Assembly (NCBI GenBank): GCA_030734395.1
Contig: JAUZTG010000042.1
Location: 310,001 to 374,000, forward strand
Reading direction: 5' to 3'
Source: Sarocladium kiliense
Lineage: Eukaryota; Ascomycota; Sordariomycetes; Hypocreales; Sarocladiaceae
Length of the DNA: 64,000 nt
Shown: piece by piece, positions 10,496 to 22,034 of the stretch
Numbering within the stretch: position 1 is the stretch's first letter
How the letters are laid out: each line of letters opens with the position of its first letter
The notes under the pieces: generated by a model
What the model saw: only the letters and a program-made list of their open reading frames with translations
Told to the model about the DNA's origin: nothing
The model's database searches: none
Position numbers and translations under genes: made by a program

Positions 10496-11584
10496 GACGA
10501 AGGCTCGTGAACAACTTCCGTAGCTGAGAGAGCTCTGCTGAGAGCAACGGGTAAGGCAAGGTGCTCGACTCACATGATGACAGGACTTGGCTCAGACGAG
10601 GATACTGGGTTGGTAGGGGTAGGTGAGTGGTCTTTCCATTGTCAGTGTCTTTGAACATCGAGCAGGAGCATGTCACTGTTCTGGACATCCCAACATCAGA
10701 TGATACTGAGGACGAGCAGAAGGTGCAACCGCGAAGGAAATTAGATACGCGACGGGGTACTCACTGCAGGGCGATGATCCGGCCGTCTCGGAAGGCCAGG
10801 TTTACAGGGGTTTGATTGTTTAGATCTCGGGATGAAACGCGGAAGATCAGCAGATCAAGATCAGATTCGAACACAGCAGACAAGGATATGAGTGGGATTT
10901 ATTTTCAGTCAGAAGGAGGAGAGAAGAGGGCCAGGATGCAGCCTTGGCTGAGAGAGGGTGGACATGTGCCCCTCATGAGCTACGTAGGTTACTCCAATTT
11001 GGCCACCATATGTAGGAAGTGAGACATGGGATTAGGTATGGCATACGCAACACAAGGAACTAGAGGCAAGACGGCGTGAGACGAAGGCTTCCGCGTGCAT
11101 CCGGATGAGCAAAGAGGTTAAGGCTGGTTGGTGCTGGGCTGGGCGATGAGAAGTGGTGACGGAATGCTGGTGGTGTCGGGGGATGATGTCATGCACCGCA
11201 AGTGGGCGACAGCGGCAGTGACAGCACCCCGCCACCACTAGAGTGGGCGAGTGTGCTGGTCGACCAAAGAAAGAAACGCAGGTAGGAAAAGCATGAGGAG
11301 AGACTGCGAACACGGATCAGACGCAGACGCTTTCATCTACGGCTTGTGGTACCTGGCGATGACGATGTTGCCGTAGATCAAAGTAAGAATCGCAATCCGA
11401 GGCTGCCGTAACATTCATGACCGCACCAAACAATCCAAACTCCTAAGCTCGAATAGAGTCAAATGACCTTGCGCACACATACCGCCTCCCAAGACAACCC
11501 CCCGATAAATTCAATCCCATGTCCTCAAAATGCCAGTACACTCCAAATCCTCCCGTCTCCAATCAAGGCCCAGCTCCAATCTCT
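10496..11584. other. Upstream region of the Pil1 gene; no other gene recognised
   Basis: This should contain the promoter and 5' leader of the Pil1-family gene on the minus strand, possibly with a leader intron. Open frames here are short and rich in simple composition; none is convincing. Confidence 0.45.
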
Positions 11585-11791
11585 CTAGTACCGGTGGTGA
11601 CTATGCGTGCTGACCCTCGGGCTTCCACCATGATACGTCTCCCTCGTGACGCTGCTGTAGCTCACTCTCGCTGGATGCCCATGGTGCCGATGACGGGGAT
11701 GGCTGTGGTGGTATCGTGGAGGGCTTCTGCGCGCAGGGATGATCTCCTCGGTGTAGTAGTAGTCTCTCTCTGGCCGGGTGCTGAAGCACAT
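11585..11791 (-). CDS. Small His/Tyr/Arg-rich protein, function unknown
   Basis: A single-exon frame of 68 aa starting MCFSTRPERDYYYTEEIIPA and ending in HHRY. It is rich in His, Arg, Tyr and Ser, with RRSPPRYHHSHPRHRHHGH and RVSYSSVTRET segments. Its composition and opening resemble short MCF-type basic proteins I recall from other filamentous ascomycetes, but I cannot name a function. The start codon is preceded almost directly by a GCGAT pentanucleotide repeat. It could be a real small gene or an open frame in low-complexity DNA. Confidence 0.5.
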   Translation of the reverse strand: MCFSTRPERDYYYTEEIIPARRSPPRYHHSHPRHRHHGHPARVSYSSVTRETYHGGSPRVSTHSHHRY

Positions 11792-11796
11792 GCTGG

Positions 11797-11821
11797 GCGA
11801 TGCGATGCGATGCGATGCGAT
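11797..11821. repeat. (GCGAT)5 pentanucleotide tandem repeat
   Basis: Five perfect GCGAT units sit in the presumed 5' leader of the small minus-strand gene, 5 bp before its ATG. On the minus strand it reads ATCGC repeats. Confidence 0.9.
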
Positions 11822-12739
11822 GACGACGATACACAATGCGAGAATACGAGAATGCGGTTGATAGGCAGATGTTGCAAACCGCTGGAGATGATTGAAGCAG
11901 AAGAAAGGAGCGTCCTTTGTCTTTGCAGGTAGGATATGTATTGGAGTTGAAAATCAGATGCAACGATGGGTGGCTGCCAGGGATGTCGCTGAGCTTATAT
12001 TCATGCTGCTGCCTCCACTCAGCCTCAGCCTCCCTCACCCCAGCCTCATTCCCTTTGCTCCCCCCGTCCAACGTTGTCAAATACGAATCCCAGAAACACC
12101 ACCAAGAATTCGGTAGAACCCGCACCATCAGGGCGTGGCTTGGAAGAAACCTGGCTGGACCCTGGGAACGTGCCGTCATCCTCCCTCACGCCATACTCCA
12201 CACTCGCTGCACCGGCTCAGGTCTGCCTACTCCACCTTCATGCATCTCGTGATCGTCCGACTTTCAAGATTATGGCTCTGGCTTAAGTGACAGTAGAGCC
12301 AATTTAAGAGGTTAGGATCGGGTCGCTTTGCTTCCGCTATTGCTTCCTTTGACCTTTGCTCGTCCCAGTAGTACTCGACGGTCGTCGACCCCCTCCACCA
12401 ATACTAGCCACCACTCTCGACAAAGGAATGACCAGATTAAAGTGACTGGACGCGCCGTGGTTCATCCTCACTGCAGTCATGTGAGTCTTGATGGCCATAG
12501 CCGAGGCAAGATCGTCACGAGGAATACATGTACTGAGTGAGGCTTCATGGCACATCCAAGAATTTGGACAATCACGCGTGGGTAGAAAACGAAAACGCCG
12601 CTTTTAGTTGGTGGTACATGCCTACAGATCGATGCCCAGAAAAGACACAGCCCTCTATCCGTTCATATGGGAGCATTCGTTGAATCAACTTGCCTGAACC
12701 TCTCTCTCCCGACCTCTTGTTTCACTCTCATCACACATC
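11822..12739. other. Intergenic region between the small gene and OST1
   Basis: It holds the upstream side of the small minus-strand gene and the 3' flank of OST1. Open frames here look like composition artefacts; no gene recognised. Confidence 0.45.
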
Positions 12740-14317
12740 TCATGCCTTGGAGAAGCCCATCTGGATCTTGCCCACAGTCCAAGCAGCCACAAAGATACCC
12801 ATCATGCTAATGAAAACGACCAATGGCTTCCTCAACGCGCTTGACAGCGGGGCATCATATGAGATGATGAGCTGTCGGTCACGGAACTCGTCGACCAGGT
12901 TCCGCGCCTTGAGGGTGACGGAAGTGCGGCCGACGGTATCGAGGAAAGTCTTGTGAATACCGACTGACGACTCGACGAGTGAAGTATCGGGGATATCGGT
13001 AAAGACCTTGACGTTGCTATGATGATTGGATCAGTTCCAGCTCTGCATAAGGAAGTGGCAAGACTTACGTAGCACCCTCGGGAAGGAGGACTCTGATGTT
13101 GACCTGCTCATATTCGATGCCCTCGACCTGTTTCGGGCCCTCAAGGAATGGTGTCTTGAAGACATAACCGCCCGAAGCCGTCCTCCTCAAGAAATTGGCA
13201 GCGTTGGCATTCCAACCGATGGTGAAGGGGTACTTCCATCCACCAAAGATGGGGTAACGAGGCTTAAGCTCAAGCGATGCCTCACGCTTGTTGCTCCTAA
13301 ACCGGGACGTCGAAACGTTGCCGATGGTATCAGTGAAGTAAGGATCCTCGCTGCCGATCTGCAGAGGGATCTTGATCTCCTTGAGCGCATAGGTGGTGGG
13401 GCTGAAGTACTGCGATTGAGCCCACTTGACGCGGTTGAAGTTGTCTGTCAGGTTTGCGCCGAGATGGTGAAGAGTATAGCGCTCCTCGAAAGCAATGTTG
13501 CCGCCCCAGTGGCTAACCTCGATGTCGCGCTCAAGCTCAGAAACGTGGGTCACGGGCTTTGTGAACTCGAAGCGGATCTGAGCAGGGGAGACGGCACCGG
13601 CAGGCTGCTCGCCAAAGGGACCGTACGTGAGCTTGCTACCCTGCTTCTGAGGGAACTCCTTCACATCGCCGTTGCCAGCAATCTTGGTGTAGTCAGGGAT
13701 TGTGGCGGAGCCGGCCTTGACTTCAGTCTTCTGCTTCGTGGTCGGGTATGCGGATGGCGCGTAGACGGAGAAGTCGTGAGCAAGGAATTGCTGCTCATCC
13801 TGCTTGATGGAGGCTGGAAGCGGGTAGTACGCCTTGAGGTAGAAGAAGGAGATGCCGAGAGTCTGCTGAGCGCCAGGCTTCAGCGGTGTTGGGAGGCGAA
13901 TGCGGTAGTACTGGACATCACTGCGAAGGTCAGCATGTATTGTAACTGTAGGCGGTTTCAATTTCCATGCAGCAACAGTGCTTACCTTGTCGGATCGTAC
14001 TCGACAATCTCCGCGGCGAATTCGACAGTGGCGTCTTTCCGGTCCTTAACCTCGAAGCCGCCCACACGCGACAACTGCTCGAACGTAAACGGCACAAAGT
14101 ACTCGTCCTGTGGCTCAGAGCCAACGTTCTCAATCAAAACATTGATCTGCTCCTTGACGTAGTTCTTCTCAAGAGAGATGATATGAACGAGGTTGGCGTT
14201 CTTGAAGACTTGCGGCGGCTTGAACTCGGCGGGTAGGGCGACCTTGGAGGTGCCAGCGGCAGCTAGGGCGGACGATGCGAGGCCCAGGAGGGCAGCGGCG
14301 ACTGAGAAGGGCTTCAT
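12740..14317 (-). CDS. OST1: Oligosaccharyltransferase subunit 1 (ribophorin I)
   Basis: A subunit of the ER oligosaccharyltransferase that transfers the dolichol-linked glycan to Asn of nascent proteins. Three exons (14317-13986, 13920-13069, 13016-12740) encode 486 aa, normal for Ost1. A signal peptide is visible (MKPFSVAAALLGLASSALAA). The lumenal ribophorin I domain includes FVPFTFEQL, VQYYRIRLPTPLKPGAQQT, SHWGGNIAFEERYTLHHLGA and RYPIFGGWKYPFTIGWN. A membrane segment near the C terminus (PLVVFISMMGIFVAAWTVG) is followed by a short KIQMGFSKA tail, giving type I topology. The exon phases agree throughout. Confidence 0.95.
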
Positions 14318-15366
14318 GTTGACGATCGATGACAGGCGGCTGTCATTGAAGGTCGGCAGGCCCGATGATCATGAATTGGGTCGAGGGGGATGGAGGGATG
14401 GAGCTTCAATGACTCCAGGGACGAGCTCCGTCAGAAGCGCACACGTTGCCCGTTCCAGCTTGGGCAAGGTGAGAGGTACGTACCGCAGTGGGGCGTTTTT
14501 GGGAGGTGCCAGTGGTTCCTGAGCTTGTGAGAGCTGGTTGGAGGAGGACCAATGGCAAGCTTGGGAACCCCCGGAGTCGAGGATGCTCCGTCCGCCGATT
14601 TCTCAACCCCAACCCTTACCGACCTCAGCGGCCCCCCACCAGTGTTGAGACACCCAAGCTCCAGCTCTGACGCAAACATTGGGACATGGTACGCTACTCT
14701 CCTCGTCGACACCGCGGCACCCGGAGCCAACATACCGCATGATGCTGGACAAGGGTTTGCCAATTGTCGACTAATACGTAGCTGGGAGATGGCCACACCG
14801 CTCGACTTCTAGTATTGGTTATCGCAAAAGCTCTCGTCCTAACACACACGCGCGCAACTCTAATATCTGTGTGGTCCCTGGGATGAGTAAGAACAAGACA
14901 TGAAAACCACTCGTAGTTCCGTGTAGTCTGGCCTCACTAAAGACATCCACTCAACCCCCAACCTGATGACAGCATTCGACTTCTAAGACCCCCAAGTAGC
15001 TCCCCGGCTATCATCGAATCGAGTTCATCGTACACCTCACCTCACACACACCGCGGTGGGCTCTAGACAAGGGGTCCATTTTTGCTTGGGGGGCCAACCT
15101 GGAACCTCTCTAGTCCGGGCTTCGACCTCATGCGTTAGTCGCCTCTGCTGGCACGTCCTCCGCCCTCTGCCACCACTCACCGCGTTCTCTCATCCTCGTC
15201 CTCCTGAACCTTCAACTGTGCAGCTTTGTAACAAAACACCTCCCTCCAATATCAATACCAGAAGTCAAGGGCATCCAGCTTGCGACTTTGTACGACTGTC
15301 CACAGAGCGACACGGCCAGGAGAAACTACCCCGCCAAAGCAGCCAACCCCACCAACATTCAGCAAA
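14318..15366. promoter_or_regulatory. Divergent promoter region of OST1 and hexokinase
   Basis: About 1 kb between two divergent start codons. The side next to hexokinase (about 15140-15366) is C/T-rich, as in leaders of highly expressed fungal genes. No extra gene is seen. Confidence 0.5.
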
Positions 15367-17268
15367 ATGGTCGGTCTCGGGCCTCGTATGCCGCCTTCTA
15401 GGAAGGGTACGTAGGACATGTGTTCTGTTCAGCTCTCAAGCTTCAAAGAACTTGAATTTTCAACTGTGTGGATCTTGTCAACCTGCTATCGGACACCAAT
15501 GGGCCTTGCTCATAGGAGGGTAATGCCTCAACTGACGAGCTCACATGCCTCAACATCGCGTCCCTTTTGAGCTCCTTGGCTGACTGAGAATTCCCAGGGT
15601 CCAAGGCGGACATCCCCAAAGACCTCCTCGAGCAGGTCAAGAGCCTTGAAGAGCAGTTCACCGTTCCTACCGAGAAGCTGAAGTCTATCACTGAGCACTT
15701 TATTTCCGAGCTCGCCAAGGGTGTGTAGTCCTCTTGTCTCATCTCACGATCACTCATTCTAACATATCCCTTTAGGCTTGACCGTTGAGGGCGGCAGCAT
15801 TGTAAGCACTTCTTACAGAACCTTCACCCTGTGCAGGTATTGACTTCAGCAGCCTATGAACCCGACTTGGGTCATGTCCTTCCCTGATGGCTATGAGACC
15901 GGAACCTACTTGGCCCTCGACATGGGTGGCACCAACCTCCGTGTTTGTGAGATCACCCTGACCGACCAAAAGTCAGAGTTCGACATCATCCAGTCCAAGT
16001 ACCGCATGCCCGAGGAACTCAAGACCGGCGACAGCGAGGAGCTTTGGGATTACATCGCCGACTGCCTCTACCAGTTCGTCGAGACTCACCACGGCGATGC
16101 TACCAAGCTGCCTGACCACCTTCCTCTGGGTTTCACCTTCTCCTACCCGGCTACCCAGAACTACATTGATGAGGGTATTCTTCAGCGGTGGACGAAGGGT
16201 TTCGATATTGCTGGAGTTGAGGGCAAGAACGTCGTTCCCTTATTCGAGGCTGCCCTGGTCAAGCGTGTACGTCTGCACTTATAACTTCTCACTCATGACT
16301 CTAGAACAAAGTAACTGACCGAAATCCAGGGCGTGCCGATCAAGCTTTGTGCTCTGATCAACGACACCACCGGAACCCTAATTGCCTCCGCTTACACCGA
16401 CCCCAAGATGAAGATCGGCTGCATCTTCGGCACCGGCTGCAACGCCGCCTACATGGAGGAGGTCGGCTGCATTCCCAAACTCGCCCACATGAACATGCCT
16501 CCGGATACCCCCATGGCCATCAACTGCGAATGGGGCGCCTTCGACAACGAGCACAAGGTTCTCCCTCGTACCGCCTACGATATTGCTATCGACCGCGATT
16601 CTCCTCGCCCTGGTCAGCAGGCCTTTGAGAAAATGATTGCTGGTCTCTACCTTGGCGAGATCTTCCGTCTTGTTCTTGTTGATCTGCACGACAACAAGGA
16701 TGTTGAGATCTTCCAGGGTCAGGATATTGCCCAGTTGCGCAAGGCCTACACACTTGACTCGTCATTCCTGTCTGCCATTGAGGAGTAAATCTATTCTCTA
16801 TCTTGCTTTCTATTTTTCCTCTGTTGCGACTGACACGAACCCAGGGACCCCTTCGAGAACCTCCAGGAGACCTTTGACCTCTTCAACAGCCGTCTCAACA
16901 TCACCTGCAACCGCGGCGAGCTCGAACTCATCCGCCGCCTCGCCGAGCTTATTGGCACCCGCGCCGCCCGCCTCTCTGCCTGCGGTGTCGCCGCCATCTG
17001 TAAGAAGAAGAACTACACCAGCTGCCACGTCGGCGCCGATGGTTCCGTCTTCAACAAGTACCCTCACTTCAAGGCCCGTGGCGCCCAGGCCCTGCGCGAG
17101 ATCCTCGACTGGCCCGAGAAGACTACTGGTAGTACGGAGGAGGATCCGATTGAGGTTCTGGCTGCTGAGGATGGCAGTGGTGTGGGTGCTGCGCTGATTG
17201 CGGCGTTGACGCTGAAGAGGATCCAGGCTGGCAACAGCGCTGGTGTTCTGCACCCGGAGAACTTCTAA
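15367..17268 (+). CDS. HXK: Hexokinase
   Basis: Phosphorylates glucose and other hexoses with ATP, the first step of glycolysis. Six exons (15367-15406, 15598-15720, 15776-15801, 15853-16266, 16330-16784, 16845-17268) encode 493 aa, full length. Motifs: LALDMGGTNLRVCEITL (phosphate 1), LGFTFSYPATQ, INDTTGTLIASAYTDP, CIFGTGCNAAYMEE, GAFDNEH and SACGVAAICKKK. It is a hexokinase, not a glucokinase: the N terminus MVGLGPRMPPSRKGS is like yeast Hxk2, including the RKGS site that is phosphorylated there. Exon 3 is a 26-nt micro-exon coding most of the GLTVEGGSI turn. Confidence 0.96.
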
Positions 17269-17376
17269 AGGGTAGCGGGATTCATAGATAAGGGCTGAAA
17301 ATGGGTAGTAAGGTGCAAATAAGAAGAAATTGTGCATCCATAACACATATTCTGTCCGTGATATCCTTGGGTAGAC

Positions 17377-18741
17377 CTAACCCATGAAGCTACACGTTGG
17401 TAGTCGGTACTCTATGTTTCAGTTAGCAAATCGTAGTCAAGCCTTCGCTCTCAGAAACCGAGACAACTCACTCTTCAGCGTCCAGTATCGTCTTCGGACA
17501 CCTTCCCATTCGCCCTTGCCACTCTCTTCCATTCCAGGAATCTCAACATCCAACTCCTCCCACTCCACATCCATACCAGCGTCTGCACAATGCATCTCCA
17601 CAACCTTGGTATAGACATCATAGCAGATCTTGCGATCAGCGCCCAGCCCGTTGAAGAACCCGAACTTGCCGTCCTGATCCATCAACCCAGTGACATACTC
17701 AGTGAAGAACATGCGCAGCTGTGCATAGTCCTCGCCAAATGTATCAAAGTAGATAGCATCATAAACTTCACCCTCAGCAAGCAGTTTCGGCACCACATCC
17801 TGCCACTTCCCAGCATGGACCTTGAAAGCACCCTCCTCCGGCCCACTAGCCTCCCATGCAGGGCCGAAATTGCACTCTGAGCTTGTGGCGATGTGGTTGA
17901 GGACGGTGGGGTGAGCCTCGATGATGTGGTGGCGCGCGGGTTTGAGGGACGCGAATTTGGAGTCGATGATGCCCATTCCGAAACCAATATTGAGAATGCG
18001 CTTTCCGGGTGCAGAGTCGGAGATGAGTGATGCGACTGAGCGGTTCATAATGTCGGTCTCCCAGGACATCATGACACCGTTCAGGTCGGAGTCGACCAGC
18101 TTTTGGGCGTCATAAACGAGGTCGGACTTGAGGTACTCGTCACTGGTGACGGTCTTTTCGCCAGCTTCTGGAGGCACAAATGATCGCTGTACATCAGTCT
18201 CGGTGCCGGCTGTCTCTCCCCCATCCCTCTTCTCCGCAGTCTCATCCTCTTCAGGGGCTGCATCTTCTGTCATTTCCTCGTCGGCACCGTCCTCTGAGCC
18301 AGATGACAACTGCTCATACCCCTCCATGAGAGCGAAGAGAAGCTCAGCTCGGACTCCAGCATCAACACACATGTTGTAAAGTGCCTTCCTACCAAGACGT
18401 TCTGCGACACATCCTGGTGTTTCATTGTTGCTGTCCACATCGTTCCAAATAGCCCCAGAGAAGAAGAGCTCTTGAACCACAGCTCTGGCCTCCTCTACAA
18501 CACCATCCTCCTCACCGTCCTCTTCGCCAGCTTCAGGCTCATCTGCTCGTCCACAAGCGCGAATTGCAGCGTGCAGTGGCGTCTCTCCGGTAGTTGGATC
18601 CTGAGCACTGGCTTTACCCCGCGAATCGAGGAGCTTCTTGAGAGTGTCTAGATCATGACTCCAGGCATGAAGAAGCACCTCCCGAACATCTTCCGGGCAG
18701 TCCGTAGGGATACGAGCCTCAAGAGAGTCGTCGATAGCCAT
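17377..18741 (-). CDS. RMT2: Protein arginine N-methyltransferase 2 (delta-type)
   Basis: Rmt2 methylates the delta nitrogen of an Arg in ribosomal protein uL11 (Rpl12) in yeast. Ankyrin-like repeats at the N terminus (TTGETPLHAAIRACG) are followed by an acidic linker, then the methyltransferase domain with SAM motif RILNIGFGMGIIDSKFA, IIEAHP and YDAIYFDTFGEDY. Reading without splicing gives a frame ending SELSRFLRAKA at 17437. A GTGAGT donor at 17471 with branch GCTAAC and acceptor CATAG (to 17412) instead yields a 35-nt last exon coding YRLPTCSFMG, which fits the family C terminus. Exons 18741-17472 and 17411-17377 encode 434 aa. Confidence 0.9.
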
Positions 18742-19585
18742 CTTTTAGCTGATCCCCGGGAACCGGCAAGTGATATGATTTGCTGCAACGTCGAGAAGAC
18801 GGCTCCGGCCCAAAAAATGTTCGAGACGTGCCCCGCCATGGACGGACCGCGCAAGTCGGAGTGATGGTGGGGTGCACGGCGAGGTGGTTACGGCGCGTGT
18901 GCGTAGAGTGTACAGGGGTGTGGCAGAGGCTTTTCTAGGGAGCTCCAGCGGGCTTGCACGTTGTCTCCAGGCCTACTGCGATTGGCCAATGGGTAGCTAC
19001 AGTGGCCCCCTTCAGCGGCCTCGGTCGCGCTAACGCATGCACTGGATCCCCTGCAGACCCAGCGCTGCTTTAATCTGACAGCTCTGCCACAAGCTCAACT
19101 TTGGTGGGATTCTTCTTGCCTACAGCTGCTATCGGTCGCTGAAACCCTCAAAGCGGCATCCCGACGACCTTGAACTTAGACTGCCGTCTCTGCGTTCCAG
19201 CCTCTCTTTCGTCACCGGCGCCAGCAGCGATTCTCCTCTCGTCTCAACTTACGGGTATTTCTCACACGACTGGGTCAAGCCTCGTCCTCTTCACGACCGA
19301 GGCAAAAACCTCATCGGTCCTCCTCATTTTCCTGGGACCCTCCTGCTGTCTCTCTCCCGTTACGTCCTCGTAAGTTCCTGCTGCCCTTCCCCTTCGTCCT
19401 CCGCATGAGGTGACTTTCCCACCCTTCGTCCTTGTCCACATGCCAGCACTGTCTCGCACATTCCCGTCCATGTCTCGCTCTCCTGCAATACGCCCATGCT
19501 GATCGTCAGAGACCTCAAGTCTGCCAACAAGGCTTGGTCTGCTACTCGTATCCGGTCCTTCCGCGCCCGACCTGGGCTTATCGTC
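18742..19585. promoter_or_regulatory. Divergent promoter region of RMT2 and VTC4
   Basis: 844 bp between divergent start codons. The half next to VTC4 (about 19200-19500) is strongly C/T-rich. A CACGTT element near 18957 resembles a weak Pho4/NUC-1 site, which would suit a polyphosphate gene, but one such match is weak evidence. Confidence 0.45.
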
Positions 19586-22034
19586 ATGAAGTTCGGCGAG
19601 CAGCTCCGCTCCAGCGTCATCCGCGAGTATCAATGGTATTACATTGATTACGATGGACTCAAGGCCGAACTCAAGAAGGCCACTGGTCCTGCAAAGCCCG
19701 ATGCTCATGGACGCAATGAGTGGACTGAGGAGGATGAGACGCGCTTTATCGCCAAGCTCGAGGAGGAGCTTGAGAAGGTCCACACCAAGCAGCAGGTAAA
19801 GGCCATGGAGATCTCGAGACGCATCGCAGTTAGTGAACGAGAGGTCCATGAAGTCGTCAACCGCCTCAATGAGCGGAATCTTGGCGATGCCGGCCCGAGT
19901 GAGGAGGAGTTCATGCTGCTCGAGGAAGACCTTAGCGATATCATCGCCGACGTCCATGACCTTGCCAAATTTGTTCAGCTCAACTACACTGGCTTTTACA
20001 AGATCATCAAGAAGCATGACGTACGTTCGTCGATGGTGCAAGTGTCAGAGCGTCTGTCAGGCTAACGCATTCCTAGAAAATGACCGGCTGGTACCTTCGG
20101 CCGGCATTCGACTCCCGGCTCAAAGCGAAGCCATTCTACAAAGAGAACTACGACGCCTCGGTCATCCGTCTCTCGAAGCTGTACGACCTTGTGAGGACAC
20201 GCGGAAACCCAGCCAAGGGCGACAGCGCTGCCGGCGGTGGTCAGGCCAGCTTCGTACGCCAGACCACAAAGTACTGGGTGCATCCGGACAATGTCACAGA
20301 GCTAAAGCTCATCATCCTCAAGCATCTTCCCGTTCTCGTTTTCAATGCCAGCAAAGAGTTCGACCAGGCCGATTCGGCCATCACATCGATCTATTACGAC
20401 AATCCCGACACGTGGGAGCTGTACGAGGGCCGCTTGAAGAAGACGGAGGGTGCTGAAGCGATCCGACTTCGGTGGTATGGTGGCATGGATACTGAGACCA
20501 TCTTCGTCGAAAGGAAAACCCATCGAGAGGATTGGACTGGTGAAAAGTCTGTGAAGGCGCGGTTCGCGATGAAGGAGAAGAATGTCAATGCGTATATGAA
20601 GGGAGAGCTTCTACCGGCTGCTCTCTTCGAGAAGGCAAGGAAGGAAGGCAAGAAGTCAGCCAAGGCTATCGCTGAAGACGAAAGGCTGGCGGCTGAGGTG
20701 CAGTACTCGGTGCTCAAGAAGGGCTACAAGCCTGTCTGCAGGTCCTTCTACAACCGGACTGCGTTCCAGCTTCCTGCCGATGCTCGAGTCAGAATCTCAT
20801 TAGACACGGAACTGACTATGGTGCGAGAGGATAATTTGGACGGCCGGGTCCGCTCAGGCGACAACTGGAGACGGATGGATATCGGCATCGACTATCCGTT
20901 TTCCCAACTGCCGCCTGAGGATATCGAGCGCTTTCCATATGCGGTGCTCGAGGTGAAGCTGCAAACGCAGATGGGGCAGGAGCCTCCGGAATGGGTCCGT
21001 CAGCTCATCTCCTCTCACCTTGTTGAGGCGGTTCCCAAGTTCTCCAAGTTTATTCACGGTACAGCGACACTGTTTCCTGACCGTATCAAACTACTCCCGT
21101 ACTGGATGCCTCAGATGGATGTCGATATCCGAAAACCCATTTCTCACGACTTTGGAATCCACCGCCCTGGTATGTCGGGCACCACGACAACATCGGACGA
21201 TGAGGAGGACGACTTCGACTCAGATGATGAAGATGCGAGACCAGCTAGAGCGCAGAATGAGGGCGAGTCCAGCGCACAAGGTGCAGCTCGGCCCCGAGGC
21301 GCGTTGCCTCCAGATGTCGAGGGCCAGACCGTCGACATCCCTGCTATTGACCAGGACTACCCCATCTACGACTCCGATGATGAGTATGATGAGAATTATG
21401 AGCTAGAGGAAGCGAAGAGGATTGGAGGCTGGCACTACGTCTCAGCGCTGATCCGAACAAAGGGCAGGTCAGCTGGCCGCACCGCGCTCAGCGTAGCGAA
21501 ATGGCTGGTCCCCATGCCGCGAGCCACTCAGGTCGATAGGAACGCGCGCCAGGAGATGTTCTTTGGCAATGGACCTGTGCACACCATGAAATTCCACGCG
21601 CCTAAAGGAAAGAAGATCTACGTGCCTGTACGAGTGGAGCCAAAGGTCTTCTTTGCCGCGGAGCGAACGTTCCTGGGATGGGTAAGTGCGGTTCGATCCT
21701 TCGTAAAGTGGTTTGATTTATGCAGTAGGACTAATGTGCCACAACCTTGCAGCTTGAGTATTCCATCTACATTGGGACAATCGCCGTCACCTTGTTGAAC
21801 TTCGGCAGCCACCCAACACCGACATCATTCTGGATCTCTGGAATCTTTACCCTTTTGGCTATACTCAGCCTGTGCTACGCCGTCGGGGTCTACCTGTACC
21901 GCAGCAGCTCCATCCGCAATCGCAAGGCCGCGGCTTACTACGACAAATGGGGTCCTAGTACGCTCTGTATCGCACTGTTCGTGGCAGTTGCGCTCAATTT
22001 TGGATTTGAGGGTCGGGAGAGGGAGGTGTGGTAA
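19586..22034 (+). CDS. VTC4: Vacuolar transporter chaperone 4 (polyphosphate polymerase)
   Basis: The catalytic subunit of the VTC complex; it makes polyphosphate from ATP on the cytosolic face and feeds it into the vacuole. Exons 19586-20020, 20077-21681 and 21753-22034 encode 773 aa. An SPX domain (MKFGEQLRSSVIREYQWYYI; residues 1 to about 150) is followed by the tunnel domain with IRLRWYGG (R275, R277), ERKTHRED (K292), RISLDTELTMVRED and LEVKLQ (K439), which line up with substrate-binding residues of yeast Vtc4. An acidic linker (SDDEEDDFDSDDED) precedes a DUF202 domain with three membrane segments. An in-frame ATG at 19496 exists, but 19586 gives the canonical SPX start. Confidence 0.94.

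Noticed and set aside
13026..14162. 378-codon open frame on the plus strand
   Set aside because: It lies antisense to OST1 exons, runs through OST1 introns and has the hydrophobic, Leu/Arg-rich make-up of a shadow frame.
19496..19585. In-frame upstream ATG of VTC4 at 19496
   Set aside because: It would put 30 unrelated residues before the canonical SPX start MKFGEQL, so 19586 was preferred.
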